Shown: piece after piece, positions 43,860 to 54,669 of the stretch
How the letters are laid out: every line of letters starts with the position of its first letter
How positions within the stretch are numbered: position 1 is the first letter of the stretch
Assembly (NCBI GenBank): GCA_019925095.2
Contig: CM034394.1
Location: 6,398,272 to 6,462,271, forward strand
Reading direction: 5' to 3'
Source of the DNA: Dendrolimus kikuchii
Taxonomy: Eukaryota > Arthropoda > Insecta > Lepidoptera > Lasiocampidae
DNA length: 64,000 nucleotides
Notes under the pieces: generated by a model
What the model was told of the DNA's origin: nothing
The model's input: the letters and a program-made list of their open reading frames with translations, nothing else
Database searches by the model: none
Program-made: the position numbers and the translations under genes

Positions 43860-43965
43860 CACTGTCACCTACCGGGAACGTTCCCAAAAGGCTGGCGGCG
43901 TTACCACGTTGAATACCTTTGAGCAAAATAGACGCCAGCCTTTTGGTAGCGGAGAGGTCTACAAA
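43860..43965 (+). repeat. Repeat Z, copy 2
   Basis: 'ccgggaacgttcccaaaagg' followed by 'ctggcggcgttaccacg', and an inverted echo 'gacgccagccttttgg' ~40 bp later that can form a stem. Related to 4500-4600 and to 51795-51830. Confidence 0.45.
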
Positions 43966-44054
43966 ACTTTGATCCTTGATGACTTTCGAGGAAAACATCA
44001 GATTTTACCTGCACTAAAGCTACTGAGATGAGAGCGTGCCCTTTTTCTCTTGAA

Positions 44055-44199
44055 GTGATCTAGTCTAGACCAGGGGTGGTAGCCATCCTGATAGGGAAAT
44101 GCCCCACCACCTCGCTGTGGGTTGTATCGTTTCATTTTACGACAGGCCGCCTGGCCGCAGGAATTAGTATTCTTTTTCTGTTCTTGCACGGATAAGGAA
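44055..44199 (-). repeat. Repeat B, 5' half
   Basis: Plus strand reads 'accaggggtggtagccatcc' to 'ttttctgttcttgcacgg'. The A-rich end of the repeat is absent. Confidence 0.65.
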
Positions 44200-44201
44200 G
44201 A

Positions 44202-44670
44202 TAAACTGCTGCTAAAGGGTCATGTTTTCCAGATTACGGTATCGGCTGTCACAGTGACTTTCGGCAAACGCCTTTCAGCCCGATGGACGGACTTTATGTG
44301 GAAGGTTCATGGTAGGGGATAGATAGCGACAATATAGAGCTACGTGGTTTAAACTTCGGAAACCGTACAGCTGACAACAAGTAGGCAGTACACAAAAGAT
44401 TCCTTAATGGGTTATAGAATTTTTTACGAAATATACATATGTACCTACATATAACATATATATACAAAAAACTTTATGAATATACTATCTATCTTAGTAC
44501 TTTTATACTGACAGGCTTTTCAACCCGTTTTAGTGGCGTCTGAAAATGATCATCCCATTCTCCGATATAAACAGTTTGTGTATTTAACTTATAAAATAGT
44601 CAAGTTTGTGTATTTAAGTTATGTCCTATGCAATACTCTGCACCACCTACATCGCCAGATTAATATATAA
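44202..44670. other. Stretch with a short tandem duplication
   Basis: 'agtttgtgtattta' occurs twice ~35 bp apart near 44573 and 44602. Otherwise nothing recognised. Confidence 0.4.
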
Positions 44671-44674
44671 TATT

Positions 44675-44805
44675 CCTTAAGTGCCTGGAAGAAATTGCTT
44701 TTAGCGATAAGGCCGCCTGTTGTTTTTGCCCCGGCAATATTGTAATCGTACATTTCTTTAGTTTTTTGTAATTGTCTATTTTTGGTGAGAAATAAAGTGT
44801 TGTCT
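44675..44805 (+). repeat. Repeat F, copy 5
   Basis: 'gcctggaagaaattgctttt', 'agcgataaggccgcctgtt', ending 'gaaataaagtgttgtc'. Confidence 0.65.
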
Positions 44806-44809
44806 TTAT

Positions 44810-45123
44810 TCAAAGTTATATACATTTAGTAAGTCTATTAAATCGCACGACATTCGGTTCATTCACTAGGCTATAGAAGAAGTACAAATACATCGTACTT
44901 CACACAGTATTTTTATATGGATTTTGGCAGAGCCAGGGATATAAAGGTTATTGTACGGTAAGGAGACGATGAGGCTTATACGCCTATGTGGCAAAAGTCA
45001 CAAATAACTAAAGAGAAAAAAATAAAGCTTTACCAATCATTAGGCGTTGACAACGTATGTCTTTTCTTTTCATAGTTTTGTTCTTTAATTTTATAGAGAG
45101 AAATAAAACAATTTATGGACTGT
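44810..45123. other. Stretch with no recognised feature
   Basis: Nothing recognised. Confidence 0.4.
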
Positions 45124-45135
45124 TGATTTATGTTC

Positions 45136-45307
45136 ATTTGCTGGTGATGTCAGGAGCCTTAAGAACAGACGAGCGTGCATGACAAGAGTTATGAATGTCA
45201 AAGAAGCAAGTGAGGTGTGTAAGAATAAGCCTAAATGGCACTCTGTTGTTCGTGTCTACCCCGCAAGGGAACTGGCGTGAAGTTATGTATGTATGTATGT
45301 ATGTATA
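45136..45307 (+). mobile_element. 5'-truncated RTE tail
   Basis: Last ~50 codons of the RTE ORF ('ggtgatgtcaggagccttaa' to 'ggaactggcgtgaagtta') plus (TGTA)n, between copies of tgatttatgttc at 45124-45135 and 45308-45319. Confidence 0.9.
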
Positions 45308-45319
45308 TGATTTATGTTC

Positions 45320-45895
45320 GAAAATGTATAAGACCATTCATAATCAAGTAAGTTGTAGCATTTACAATTCGTTCCTGTGTTATATCAAGAAGATACGCGA
45401 TCACTGATCAAAATATCACAGATATGGATGCATTAGGCTTACGCTACTTTTTTCATTATAACTATTCTCAATTTGATAAAAAAATTAGTACTAATAGTAC
45501 ACTGACCTCCCTCTTCGTTAGGAGTTCAATGACCTGACCTCATTGTTTTAAAAATAGTATTTATCACGAAGCTATCGGCCCATACGCTTCATTAGTTACA
45601 AACTACACACCTAATTGTGTTTGTAAAAATGTAAATAGAAACATTGCATTAGTTTATTCTAACTTTATGTATGGTTGTTTTTAGGGTTCCTTGGTGATTT
45701 TGAAAAAAAAAAACAGAACCATTATAAAATTATTATGTATATTCATCAATTTCTTTTTCTATATTATAGTGGTTTTTAAATATTGTTTTCAGTTAAATAG
45801 GAAGGTTAGCTAACTAGCAGTTTGATAATTTTATAATACTATAGGTACCTAAAAATATATTGTTACCGTGTTACGAACAGAGAGATAAGATTAAA
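45320..45895. other. Stretch with no recognised feature
   Basis: AT-rich, nothing recognised. Confidence 0.4.
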
Positions 45896-45899
45896 AAAA

Positions 45900-46134
45900 A
45901 AATGGCAGACAAACACCGATATTGTATATCCCCAAAATTAAGCAAGTTACACTCGTCTTATGGGTAATATACAACGGAATTCTCTGGGGCCGATCCCAGA
46001 CACCCAGACCGTAGTAAATAACGGAGAAAATTCGTTTCCGAAGTTTACAATACCAGGAGTCGAACCCGGAGTCTCTGCGTTGCAGTGAGCTAACACGGCA
46101 AAGGCTTAACCCGCTCAACCACAGAGCCCGTCGA
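45900..46134 (-). mobile_element. tRNA-derived SINE (family C), copy 4
   Basis: Minus-strand head 'gacgggctctgtggttgagc', B-box-like 'gggttcgactcctgg', end 'atcggtgtttgtctgcca'. Confidence 0.75.
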
Positions 46135-46139
46135 TTAGA

Positions 46140-47750
46140 TTGGAAAGTAAATGCTAAATATGTCTTGTACTTTCACACACCATCCACCAATTTTCATGGC
46201 TTAGATATAGTAAACAGAATAATTGGGGCCCCTGGGTGTCAAGTCCTGTATGAACAGGTATCTTCTCAGACGAGACATCATACGAGATAATGGTCAAATG
46301 CCAAGCCACATTTAAAAGGAAAGAGTAGTTGCTCGGTAGTCTACGCACAGTAAAAGGTTCCGTTTTATAGTAAAAAACGTAGTCGAGAGGAGGAGAGTGT
46401 GTCGTGTTTCGCACGCACTCATTTCCCTTCCAGTGGAGCGAGTACCAAACCACCCTACGTAGGATTTGAGAGGGACGATGCTAGGTATATTCTTCCCTCC
46501 GGCAATGGAAGAGGTTCATTCAACCTCCGCCTGCCAGGGTACGCGGTCGTGCTTCCCCTTTCTCGTAGACGTGGCATAAGTAGAGAATACAATCCCGAGC
46601 ATGTTTCTCGACTCGGGATGACTATGTGGCTTCTATTTGGGCTCAAATGTAAAAAAACGAGTAATTTCTAGAAAAATGTTTTATAATTTTATTCCACGAG
46701 TCCGCGACACAGATTACAATATGGTAAGGAAATAAAAAAGACAAAACAAAGACACTATACTTTGTAAGTAAGAAATAACGAGACAAAAAGACTTATTTAG
46801 AATTTTGAAAATACAGTCGTAGAAATATCAATGCATCCAAGGTTTGACTTCCAAGCCTGCTTCGTAGTTTATTGCCAACATAAGCAGCAGCTGTACCTAG
46901 TACGTATCGTACGCGTATCAAAGGTTTGTTTTTTTGTCGATATATAATAAGTGCTATTAATATAATCTAGGCAAAGTAATTGTCAACTCGCAACGGACAA
47001 CGGAGTGCAAACTAGACCTGTTTGTGGCAAACACGAAAATCCTGAGATTAGCCAAGTACAGTCCCGGGAATTTCGGGGTCAGAAAACGGTCGGGATCCCG
47101 GGATTGTATTCTCTAGGCATAAGGCAAAAGAAGGAACATTTGGGGGTTTTATTCGGTATCCCGGACTCAACGCGGCGAATCTCGCACTCCCTCCTTCATC
47201 GACGTCCTCAATCAGATTTCCACTCGTCAAATAAATTATAAAGGTAACACATGTCCCCTGTTTTTGTTACTTGGCTACGAAATCCATCATTCAGGTAAAT
47301 TTAACACGAATGGACACTGTAATAAAACAAACTCATACCATACGAAATATAATCGATTTTACAAGGATCAACAACTTTCTTGCCGGCCTGTATGTGAATA
47401 GTAGATACGTGAAACTTTTAACCAACGCTTGATTCTAAAAGTTTCCACTACCAGTGATTAGTAATCACAGCTAATGGATGTTCGTGAATCGCGCCTCGGT
47501 TTCGTCGCGTCATGTTTGTAATTACATGAGGCGACTTTGTATTAAAAGCTGGAATGTGGGGTTTAATAAATTTTTGTTTATTAATTTATTGCGCGGTTTT
47601 ATCTACCACTCCTTCCTACTTTTCATAATGGCTTTATAACTGAGCTGTTGTTCTCTACGTACTTTTATGAAATAATAATAAAATGAACTACTATATTAAA
47701 ATATCTTTATTGCTAAAAGTGCGAAATATGATTTACTACACTAACTCTAG
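46140..47750. other. Unassigned stretch with GC-richer blocks
   Basis: 46385-46645 and 47000-47240 are richer in G+C and hold open frames of 90 (+), 63 (-) and 78 (+) codons. The first reads 'SGNGRGSFNLRLPGYAV' and 'LPLSRRRGISREYNPEH', which I do not recognise. No splice sites or RT, integrase or gag motif could be supported. They may be pieces of a retroelement or of an unknown gene. Confidence 0.35.
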
Positions 47751-47755
47751 TAATA

Positions 47756-48047
47756 AGTCATGGTAGAGTAATTGGCTAGCGCACGCGTCCCAAACTCAAA
47801 GGACTCGGGTTCGATCCTGGCCGGAACCCATGCACCACTTAGGCAGTTTTCTGACCTACTGTGCATTTTGTTACAATTACCACATGCTAACAACGGTGAA
47901 GTAAAACATCATGATGAAACCTGCACATCGAGATAACCGATGTGTCTGCCAAGCCCCCTTGGACAAACGTGGCGGATATACTGTCCGTTCCCCTGTAATG
48001 GGATGCTTAAGCCCACCAGTGGGACATTTATAGTCAGTTATTATTAA
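47756..48047 (+). mobile_element. tRNA-derived SINE (family A), plus-strand copy
   Basis: Head 'ggtagagtaattggctagcg', B-box-like 'gggttcgatcctgg', tail 'cagtgggacatttatag' and 'ttattatta'. This is the only plus-orientation copy of the family here. Confidence 0.8.
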
Positions 48048-48239
48048 ACGGCGTTACTTTTAACGCTGTTAAAAGAAGTATTTGGCCGCAGTCACAATTA
48101 GGAGTAATAACAACGTCGTCACAAATAACACATTAAAGTTTTAGTTACATCTGCGAGACAGAGTAACACTAACATTATCCCAGGCATGGGCATAAGTTAA
48201 AATAAGTTGATTATTTTCACTAAATCTTTGTCATTTTAC

Positions 48240-48545
48240 CATCATTCTGAAATATAAATAATTAGCGGTCTCGGCAGACGTTGTCCTGCTCTGAAAAAAT
48301 AAAAATCTAAAACACGATTCCAGCGCCACCTACCGGGTCTAATTGTAAATCTACACCACCCTAGGACCCACTCAAACGCACATAAAATTTCATCAAAATC
48401 ATACGATCCGATTCCAGCGCCAAGTAGATTGATGAGGCATTCGAATGGTGAAAGAATGTTTGAAATCGGTTCAGTAGTTTTTGAGTTTATTCGTTAAAGA
48501 CATACAAAAATACAAATCTTTCCTCTTTATAATATTAAAGCTTAG
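48240..48545 (-). repeat. Helitron-like repeat, degenerate
   Basis: Words 'gaaatcggttcagtagttt' and 'atacaaatctttcctcttta' near the right end, and 'ctaccgggtc' on the left, fit the class seen at 55130-55330. The block 'cgattccagcgcca' is present twice (48314 and 48409). Terminal TC/CTAG not confirmed. Confidence 0.4.
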
Positions 48546-48559
48546 ATAAAATAAAAGAT

Positions 48560-49255
48560 TTACATTTACAACTTCTGTATATATTTATACTTTGTTACGT
48601 TAAATTTTGTCTTGTGTGTGTCGATATTAGAAATAAATATTTTTCTTTCTTTATTATATTTCTTTAGAATTAAAAACACTCCCACGGCCTATCCTAAATT
48701 TAGCACACCACTTTAGTATTTTGCATTAACCTACTCAATAAGTCTTGAAGGCCAAACTTACTTATTCATAAAACAGAATCCCGGTAAAAGCAGAATATCC
48801 AGTGTTTCCCTTTGCGCTGTTTAAACATTTTACGTCATCACTGCGAGCTATGAAAGCTATAAGCTATCAAATTTTCCCCTCCGAACGCTTCCAGGTTCCT
48901 TCGGAGAGGCAATTTCCTTAAGCTGAGTTTCATGAACGATATACCTACTCCCCGTATCACATTGTCACGGCTAAATGTCGAACGTGTCGGCTCATTTTCT
49001 TTTTAAGGAATTTATACGGGGATAACATGCGAGATAAGGCTGCTTTGGAGGAAGAACATTATTATTTTTTAAACAACATTGTTTGCCTTCTAAGTATTTT
49101 ATACATAATATATACCAAAATTTTACCCGCGGGTCAAACCCTGGGAATTTGCTCTATTTACTTAAAATCCGTTGCGTGGTTTAAGAGGAGTTAGCGGATA
49201 TACAGACAGACAGAAGCGGAAAGCGTCTTTGTTTTATACTATGTAAAGGTAAACT
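48560..49255. other. Unassigned stretch with repeat H trace
   Basis: 48575-48652 is repeat H (shared with 3700-3772). 49130-49245 contains 'tgcgtggtttaagagg' and 'agacagacagaagcgg' and resembles degenerate Helitron-type DNA. No gene seen. Confidence 0.4.
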
Positions 49256-49269
49256 CTTAGTGTAGTATG

Positions 49270-49560
49270 GCTTGAGTGCCCGCTCTATTCGAGCGTGCAG
49301 CGGGGCGGAACGGGAATCGTTCGTGTTAAACATATAGAAACGCTAGCGGGTGTCCCTAGTGGCGGCCGGCTAGCGCGGCGGCTCCAGCGGGCATGTTTGC
49401 GTTGAGCGACGCGTCGTATATACGCGCCCCGCTCCGCTGCACGCTCGGTTCAGGCATGCACTAAGACCGTAAATAAACTAATTTAAATGTATCTAAACGC
49501 TAACGAGTGACTCTAGTGCCAGCCGAGATGTGTGTTGAACGGGGTGTCGCGTACAGGTTT
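49270..49560 (+). promoter_or_regulatory. Candidate GC-rich promoter / first-exon region
   Basis: The most CpG-rich stretch outside the RTE. A TATA-like 'gtatatacgcg' (core 49417-49422) is followed ~30 bp on by 'ggttcaggc' (49449), which loosely resembles an arthropod initiator. A 14-bp inverted repeat, 'cgagcgtgcagcgg' (49290-49303) and its complement (49434-49447), spans the block. No downstream exon could be identified, so the direction is a guess. A GC-rich transposon fragment is the main alternative. Confidence 0.3.
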
Positions 49561-49774
49561 AAACCAGTTTGTGAACGATGAACGCCGAACGTGCACTCAG
49601 GCCATTTGGTTGGACGCTCTATTCCTCGCAGCCCGCCTCGCTGGGCGCTTTGCCACTCAGATAGTACACTTATCCTTCATATCGGTCTTATATACATTGA
49701 GTGAGCGTAAAGAACCTTAAAGAAACGTTCAAATTTACACTAACTCAATATGAATAAGACCGAAAGAATATACA

Positions 49775-49875
49775 TACATATTATCACGCCTGTTTCCCAT
49801 GGGGTAGAGAGGTAGGCAGAGACGGTGAATCTCCACTTGTGACGATCCTGAAGAACAACTTTCGCTTCATTTAGT
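49775..49875 (-). mobile_element. RTE-like tail, subfamily B
   Basis: Plus strand reads 'acatattatcacgcctgttt', 'cccatggggtagagagg', 'gtgaatctccactt', 'ttcgcttcattta', the complement of the subfamily-B tail with a short TATG-type end. Confidence 0.6.
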
Positions 49876-49879
49876 TTAT

Positions 49880-50368
49880 TTAGGTTGATGTTTAGATATT
49901 TTCTTAACCTCATTTTTCATAGTTTTAGTTGCTTTAGGGTCTTTTAGTCATTTTAGTAAAAACAATCAGGGAAAAATGACATGTTTTCTTTTCGGATTCC
50001 AAGACCAACTTGGGTCGCTGAGCCAAAGGAGTAAGTAAGTAAGTAGAATTTCCTTCAAAGGTGATTAGTTTGAATAAATTCTATACCGACTCAAATGGTT
50101 GTCAAAGTATTATGAAAAGAAAGGGAAAATTCATCAAATAACGGAACAAACTGAGTATTAAACAGAACAAAATCTTAAGTAAATATGATATCCTTCTACG
50201 ATAATAGAGTTGTATATTCAACCTGTCAGGATTATGAAAGCTTTTGTGCCCATTGTATTTATTATCACAGCTATGAGCGGACGAGATCCATTTACATTTG
50301 GATACGTTTAGAGTTGCCATCGTCTCGAATTTCCGGACATGTACGGTAAATATTCTCAATCCAGCCAA
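49880..50368. other. Stretch with no recognised feature
   Basis: An 88-codon minus-strand frame at 50102-50368 has no motif I can support. Confidence 0.35.
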
Positions 50369-50369
50369 A

Positions 50370-50475
50370 GTTATCTGTAAGAAATTGCTTTTAGTTATAA
50401 GGCCGCCTATTGTTTTCTGTACTTCTTGAACTATATCTTAATGTTAGGTATGTAATAAAGTATACTTTATTTTAT
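50370..50475 (+). repeat. Repeat F, copy 6
   Basis: 'ctgtaagaaattgctttt', 'agttataaggccgcctattg', ending 'gtaataaagtatact'. Confidence 0.55.
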
Positions 50476-50477
50476 TC

Positions 50478-51048
50478 TATTCTACGTGAATTTTTAGCCG
50501 TACGAAATTAAAGAATTGAATATTTTATTCTCAAGTTATAACTTAAATAAGTATAATATACATGTGAAACAAAGAAATTCGAAAAAAATATTGTATTTTT
50601 GTAATAAATTATATAACACCTTTTCTATTAGTAGTGTTGGGTTGTTTGGCTACTAGATCATTTGATGTTAAGTAACAAAGTGATTTAGAGTAGAGTACGC
50701 TTATGTACTAGACACTTAATGTGGAAAAACTGGAAGACCTTTTTTCCACCGCCATACCATTCGACATGTTAGTGTCAACTTCATTTTCTTGAGTTATTTC
50801 TCTCATTAACGCAAAGGTTTTCGTGTATCTTGTTTTTACACGTCCGTTAGGAATTTTAAGATAATAGATAAGGTTCTCCTGTAGCAATGTAATATAGGAG
50901 TATTTAAAAAAGATATCAACCATCCATCGGTGGCGGCATTTGGCAAAGTTGTAAAATGCATCAGGTGAGACTGGTCGCTATATTCTAGCTAGAATAGTGC
51001 ATAATTTCACTTGTGTCTTGAAGATTTCCCGTTTGTTTGTATTAAAAA
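50478..51048. other. Stretch with no recognised feature
   Basis: Nothing recognised. Confidence 0.4.
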
Positions 51049-51050
51049 AC

Positions 51051-51425
51051 ACACTGACAGCGGGACTGGTCCACAAATTCAAAGTCACTCAACGGACTAT
51101 GGGGCGAGCTATGTTAGGTGTTTCTTTTATGGATAAAATCAGAAATTAGGACATCCGTAAGAGAACGAAGGTAACTGACATAGCTCGCAAAATTATTAAG
51201 TTGGAGTGGCAGTGGGCCGGTCACGTCTGTCGCAGGACCGACGGCCGATGGAGCAAACGAGTCCTGGAGTAGAGACCACGTCTCGGCAAACGTAGCGCGT
51301 AGGACGCCCGCCAGCCCGGTGGACTGACAACCTGCGCAAGATGGCCGGCTGGGGCTGGATGAGGAAAACGGGAGACCGGGATATGTGGCGCGTACTTGGG
51401 AAGGCCTACGTTCAGATTCTGATTT
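51051..51425 (+). pseudogene. RTE-like LINE C-terminal pseudogene (lineage C)
   Basis: Reads 'TLTAGLVHKFKVTQRTM', 'MLGVSFMDKIRN', a stop, 'IRKRTKVTDIARKIIKLE', 'WQWAGHVCRRTDGRWSKR', a stop, then 'RWTDNLRKMAG' and 'RDMWRVLGKAYVQI'. This is the region after the RT catalytic domain in a lineage distinct from the 35739 element ('QWAGHVCRR' instead of 'RWFGHVERM'). At least two in-frame stops and no upstream domains, so it is dead. Minus-strand frames here are shadows. Confidence 0.85.
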
Positions 51426-51429
51426 GATG

Positions 51430-52318
51430 AAAAACACGCACGGTAGTAAAGTGTTTTATCCAAATGAACAGTGAAAACTACTATAAGGTTAATATTTTTG
51501 TATGCGACATTTGACAGGAAGCCCACATTCATGCACAATGTACGTACTAACAAATTTAGACTCTATAATTGTAATATCTATAGATTATAAAGCAAAGCCA
51601 ACATTTGTTTTACAAATCCGGAATTTTCAATTAACTTTCTGGCAACCTTAGGCACGATGGGCTTTTAGGATGTTGTTTTCCTCATGAAAAGTTGCTAAAT
51701 TATGAAAATCTCAATCGCTGAAACAAAATTTGCATTTCTCTGAATGTGCATCGTTTGGTATATTGCGCGTATTTTAGTTTTATTCTAGTACATTTTGGGA
51801 ACGTTCCCAACAGACGGTGATCTGGGATCCATATTTCAATTATAAGTTTTTTCTATACATTTTGTTTATATAATATTATAAGTTTATACAAATATACTTT
51901 TAATATGTACTTTAGCTTAAAAATATATATCTGGTAGATATATTAGATTATATTTTTCTATTAGCCTTAAATACTAAGACAATATCTTTTTTAGTTTTAT
52001 AGTTTACTAAGAAAAACAAAAAAATCGAATCATATAAGAGCTATCAGTACTTATACTAAGTAGATATGTATTTGTATTTATAATATACTGTTATGAGCAG
52101 ATTTGTTTTTATAGTCTGGCCATATGAATGAATTAATCTTCATTTGTAGAAATACAGGTAATAGTTATACATAAGATTTGTCTGGGATAGTGTTACATAA
52201 GTGTGTTAGTGCCCATTGTTGGGCAACGATAAAATCTCGAATATTGCCATTGGTTACGTTTCGTGAAATATAATAAAGAATTCAACTAAAAAGTTTTTTA
52301 TAACGAAATAATATTGAG
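51430..52318. other. Unassigned stretch with repeat Z and a shared segment
   Basis: 51795-51830 holds 'tgggaacgttcccaacagac' and 'ggtgatctggga' (repeat Z, inverted). 52140-52165 repeats 'tttgtagaaatacaggtaat' of 11165. The rest is AT-rich. Confidence 0.4.
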
Positions 52319-52321
52319 GTA

Positions 52322-52592
52322 AAACTTTTTTAGAGTCCTTGTGATTTGAACTCGATGAAACGAAAAAGCGACACTAAAAGTAGATAAACATATAAATCTA
52401 TAGGACTAAGCCAGGGAGAGAATGTTTTGAAGTTTTTCGTTAATACTTCAAATTTTGTGTTTTGAAGCTTAAATATATTATAACGATATAATATATGAAA
52501 TATGACGCCAAGAAATTTAGAATCCCTCCCACCTCTTGTCGCACTTTGTTTCACTTCTGCAGCCCGTGATCTGCACACACGCACATTTTTTT
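52322..52592 (+). repeat. Repeat X, unsplit copy
   Basis: 'ctcgatgaaacgaaaaagcg' through 'agtttttcgttaatacttc' to 'tttgtttcacttctgcag' and a short CA-rich end. It shows which parts of 35576-39318 are host repeat. Terminal features do not place it in a superfamily. Confidence 0.75.
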
Positions 52593-52814
52593 TATAAGTA
52601 AATAATATTCTTTTATTGTTTAACTCATTTTACGAAGAAAAAATAGTCCAACATTCCAGGGGTTAATTGTTAATGACATTATAAATATTGACAGATAACG
52701 TATGTATATGCTCTAATGTGACTATTCGATAAATATATAGATTTAATGTTACGATACGTTAAATATAACGAATTCACTAACAGTCAATATCTCTAAAATT
52801 ATTGCAAGTGAAGC

Positions 52815-52938
52815 CCCACCATTAAATAAAATTTCCCAATCATTAAATAAAATTTCCCTATCATTAAATAAAATGTCCCCACCATTAAATAAAATTTCAC
52901 CACCAATAAATAAAATTTCCCCACAATTAAACAAAAGT
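52815..52938. repeat. 21-bp minisatellite, about six units
   Basis: Units of the form 'cattaaataaaatttccca' plus 2 bp with few substitutions. Because 21 is divisible by three, the minus strand stays open and encodes a heptapeptide repeat (GGEILFN-like) within an 82-codon frame. No evidence of expression. Confidence 0.9.
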
Positions 52939-52941
52939 GCA

Positions 52942-53688
52942 TTTGCCACGAGAATAACTAGACATTTTTTTTCTGAAAAACCATAGAGTGCAAACAAACG
53001 TCCAAAGATATGTTCACATTTATACGAGAATAAGTATCTATGTTGGGTTCGATAGCGTTCAATTTACTGCGGACTGTAATTTTGGTTAAAATTTAAAGAA
53101 AACGGCGACGTGTGTATTCCTCAATATTTATTGACCAACTGACTGATGTTAGTATACCTCAAACAATACAAATAATGCGATTTGAACTGAACAATCTATA
53201 TACAGGTAAACTTTTCAAGTGGACCTCTGTGGCTAAATCCAAAAGTTTAAGATATACTGAAAAAAACTGTAATAAAGTATATAGTAAATAAATATATAAA
53301 TAATAAATTAAAGTAAAATTTTACTCAATGTGAAGTGAATTAATCATTACTTTACCAAACAAAGAAAGATAAAATTACATTGTGTTGTAAACAACCCCAA
53401 GGGATTTAATGTAATCAACAATAACCACGGCTTTGATCCGGATCTCTCCCACCCGTCATCAAGTACTCTTTACGATTACCTTCAAGGCAACCGAGCTATC
53501 AAAGAGAAAATACTTTCTTTTATCATTTACAAACGAATGTTTCCTGAAATACATCAACAAGGGAAAACATCTAAAGTAATAATCCATTCTTTGTTTCATC
53601 AATCCATAGTACTCTGACAAAGAAATATCGATATGGAAACGGATTTAAACACGTACCCAAATTTTCAATAAACTATATAAACAACAGT
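52942..53688. other. Stretch with no recognised feature
   Basis: AT-rich apart from 53395-53520. Nothing recognised. Confidence 0.4.
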
Positions 53689-53690
53689 GT

Positions 53691-54116
53691 CTAGGCTGGA
53701 CAGTAATCGGTAAGCTTCGTCAAGTTTTCTCGTCGACTATCCCGCAATGCTTGAAGACAAAAGCCTTTGAGTAGCACGTCCTCCCCGTCCTGACTTACAA
53801 GGCCGAGACATGGGTACTGACAGCAGGATTGGTCCACAAGTTCCAAGTCGCTCAACGGGCGGGATAAAATTAGAAAGTTGAAAGAAGTTGAAGTGGCAGT
53901 GGGCCGGTCACGTCTGCCGCAGGACCGATAGCCGATGGAGCAGACATGTCCTGGAGTGGAGATCGCGTCTTGGTAAACGGAGTGTCGGATGCGCGCCAGC
54001 CCGATGGACCGATGACTTGCGCGAGGTCTCCGGTAGGCGCTGAATGAGGAAGTCAAAGTAGCGCCGACTTGGGGAGGCCTACGACCAGCAGTGGGCTGCG
54101 AATGGCTGACGACGAT
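53691..54116 (+). pseudogene. RTE-like LINE C-terminal pseudogene (lineage C)
   Basis: Reads 'GWTVIGKLRQVFSSTIPQ', 'CLKTKAFE', a stop, 'HVLPVLTYKAETWVLTAG', 'LVHKFQVAQR'. After a deletion and frame change it reads 'LKWQWAGHVCRRTDSRW', 'RHVLEWRSRLGKRS', 'ARWTDDLREVSG' and 'LGEAYDQQW', ending near 'gacgacgat'. It is the same lineage as 51051 but starts further upstream. Several stops and shifts make it non-functional. The 166-codon minus-strand frame is an antisense shadow. Confidence 0.82.
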
Positions 54117-54386
54117 ATAAACAACTAATTTGGGGGCAAACTGTCGACTCATAGTCTCAATCTTTAAAAAATTGATTCTAACGTAATCCATACCACCATA
54201 TTTCGTAAAGCAGACAATAGGCCAGGACCTGTCTCCACTGACTGTCTAATAAAAGGAGATACGAGAACGAGAAGAGGGATGTCCTTTGGATTCTCTCTGT
54301 CTTTTGTTTCACCTTCTCACAATTATTAGGGTTCGACGAAACGATCACAATCAATATCATTGAATGATTCATTTTTATGTTTACAC

Positions 54387-54666
54387 TGTTCAGCAGACGG
54401 GCAGACAGCCCACCTGATTGAAAGCGGTTACCATCGCCTATGGACATTTGCAACATCAAAGACGCTACAAGCTCTCTTAAGGGGGACTGAAACCTGGCCA
54501 CTAATACCGGAAAACAACTTAACGTTGTTAATACTGTAGACCAGGAGTGATAGCCATCCAGACAGGCAAATACCCTACCACCTGTGTGTGGGTTGTTTTG
54601 TTGCCTCTTACGACAGGCCGCCCGGCCGCAGGTATTTGTATTCTTTCTCCGTGCCTGTACGGATGA
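54387..54666 (-). repeat. Repeat B copy
   Basis: 'ggttaccatcgcctatggac' to 'ctttctccgtgcctgtacgg' on the plus strand. It lacks the long T-rich end, and part of the 'gagagcagcagcgc' block is deleted. Confidence 0.7.
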
Positions 54667-54669
54667 AAA

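Noticed and set aside
47770..47830. tRNA gene
   Set aside because: A- and B-box-like sequences are present, but the sequence does not close a cloverleaf and continues into a SINE body repeated elsewhere.
52815..52938. CRISPR-like array
   Set aside because: Units are contiguous with no unique spacers. It is a minisatellite in a eukaryotic context.
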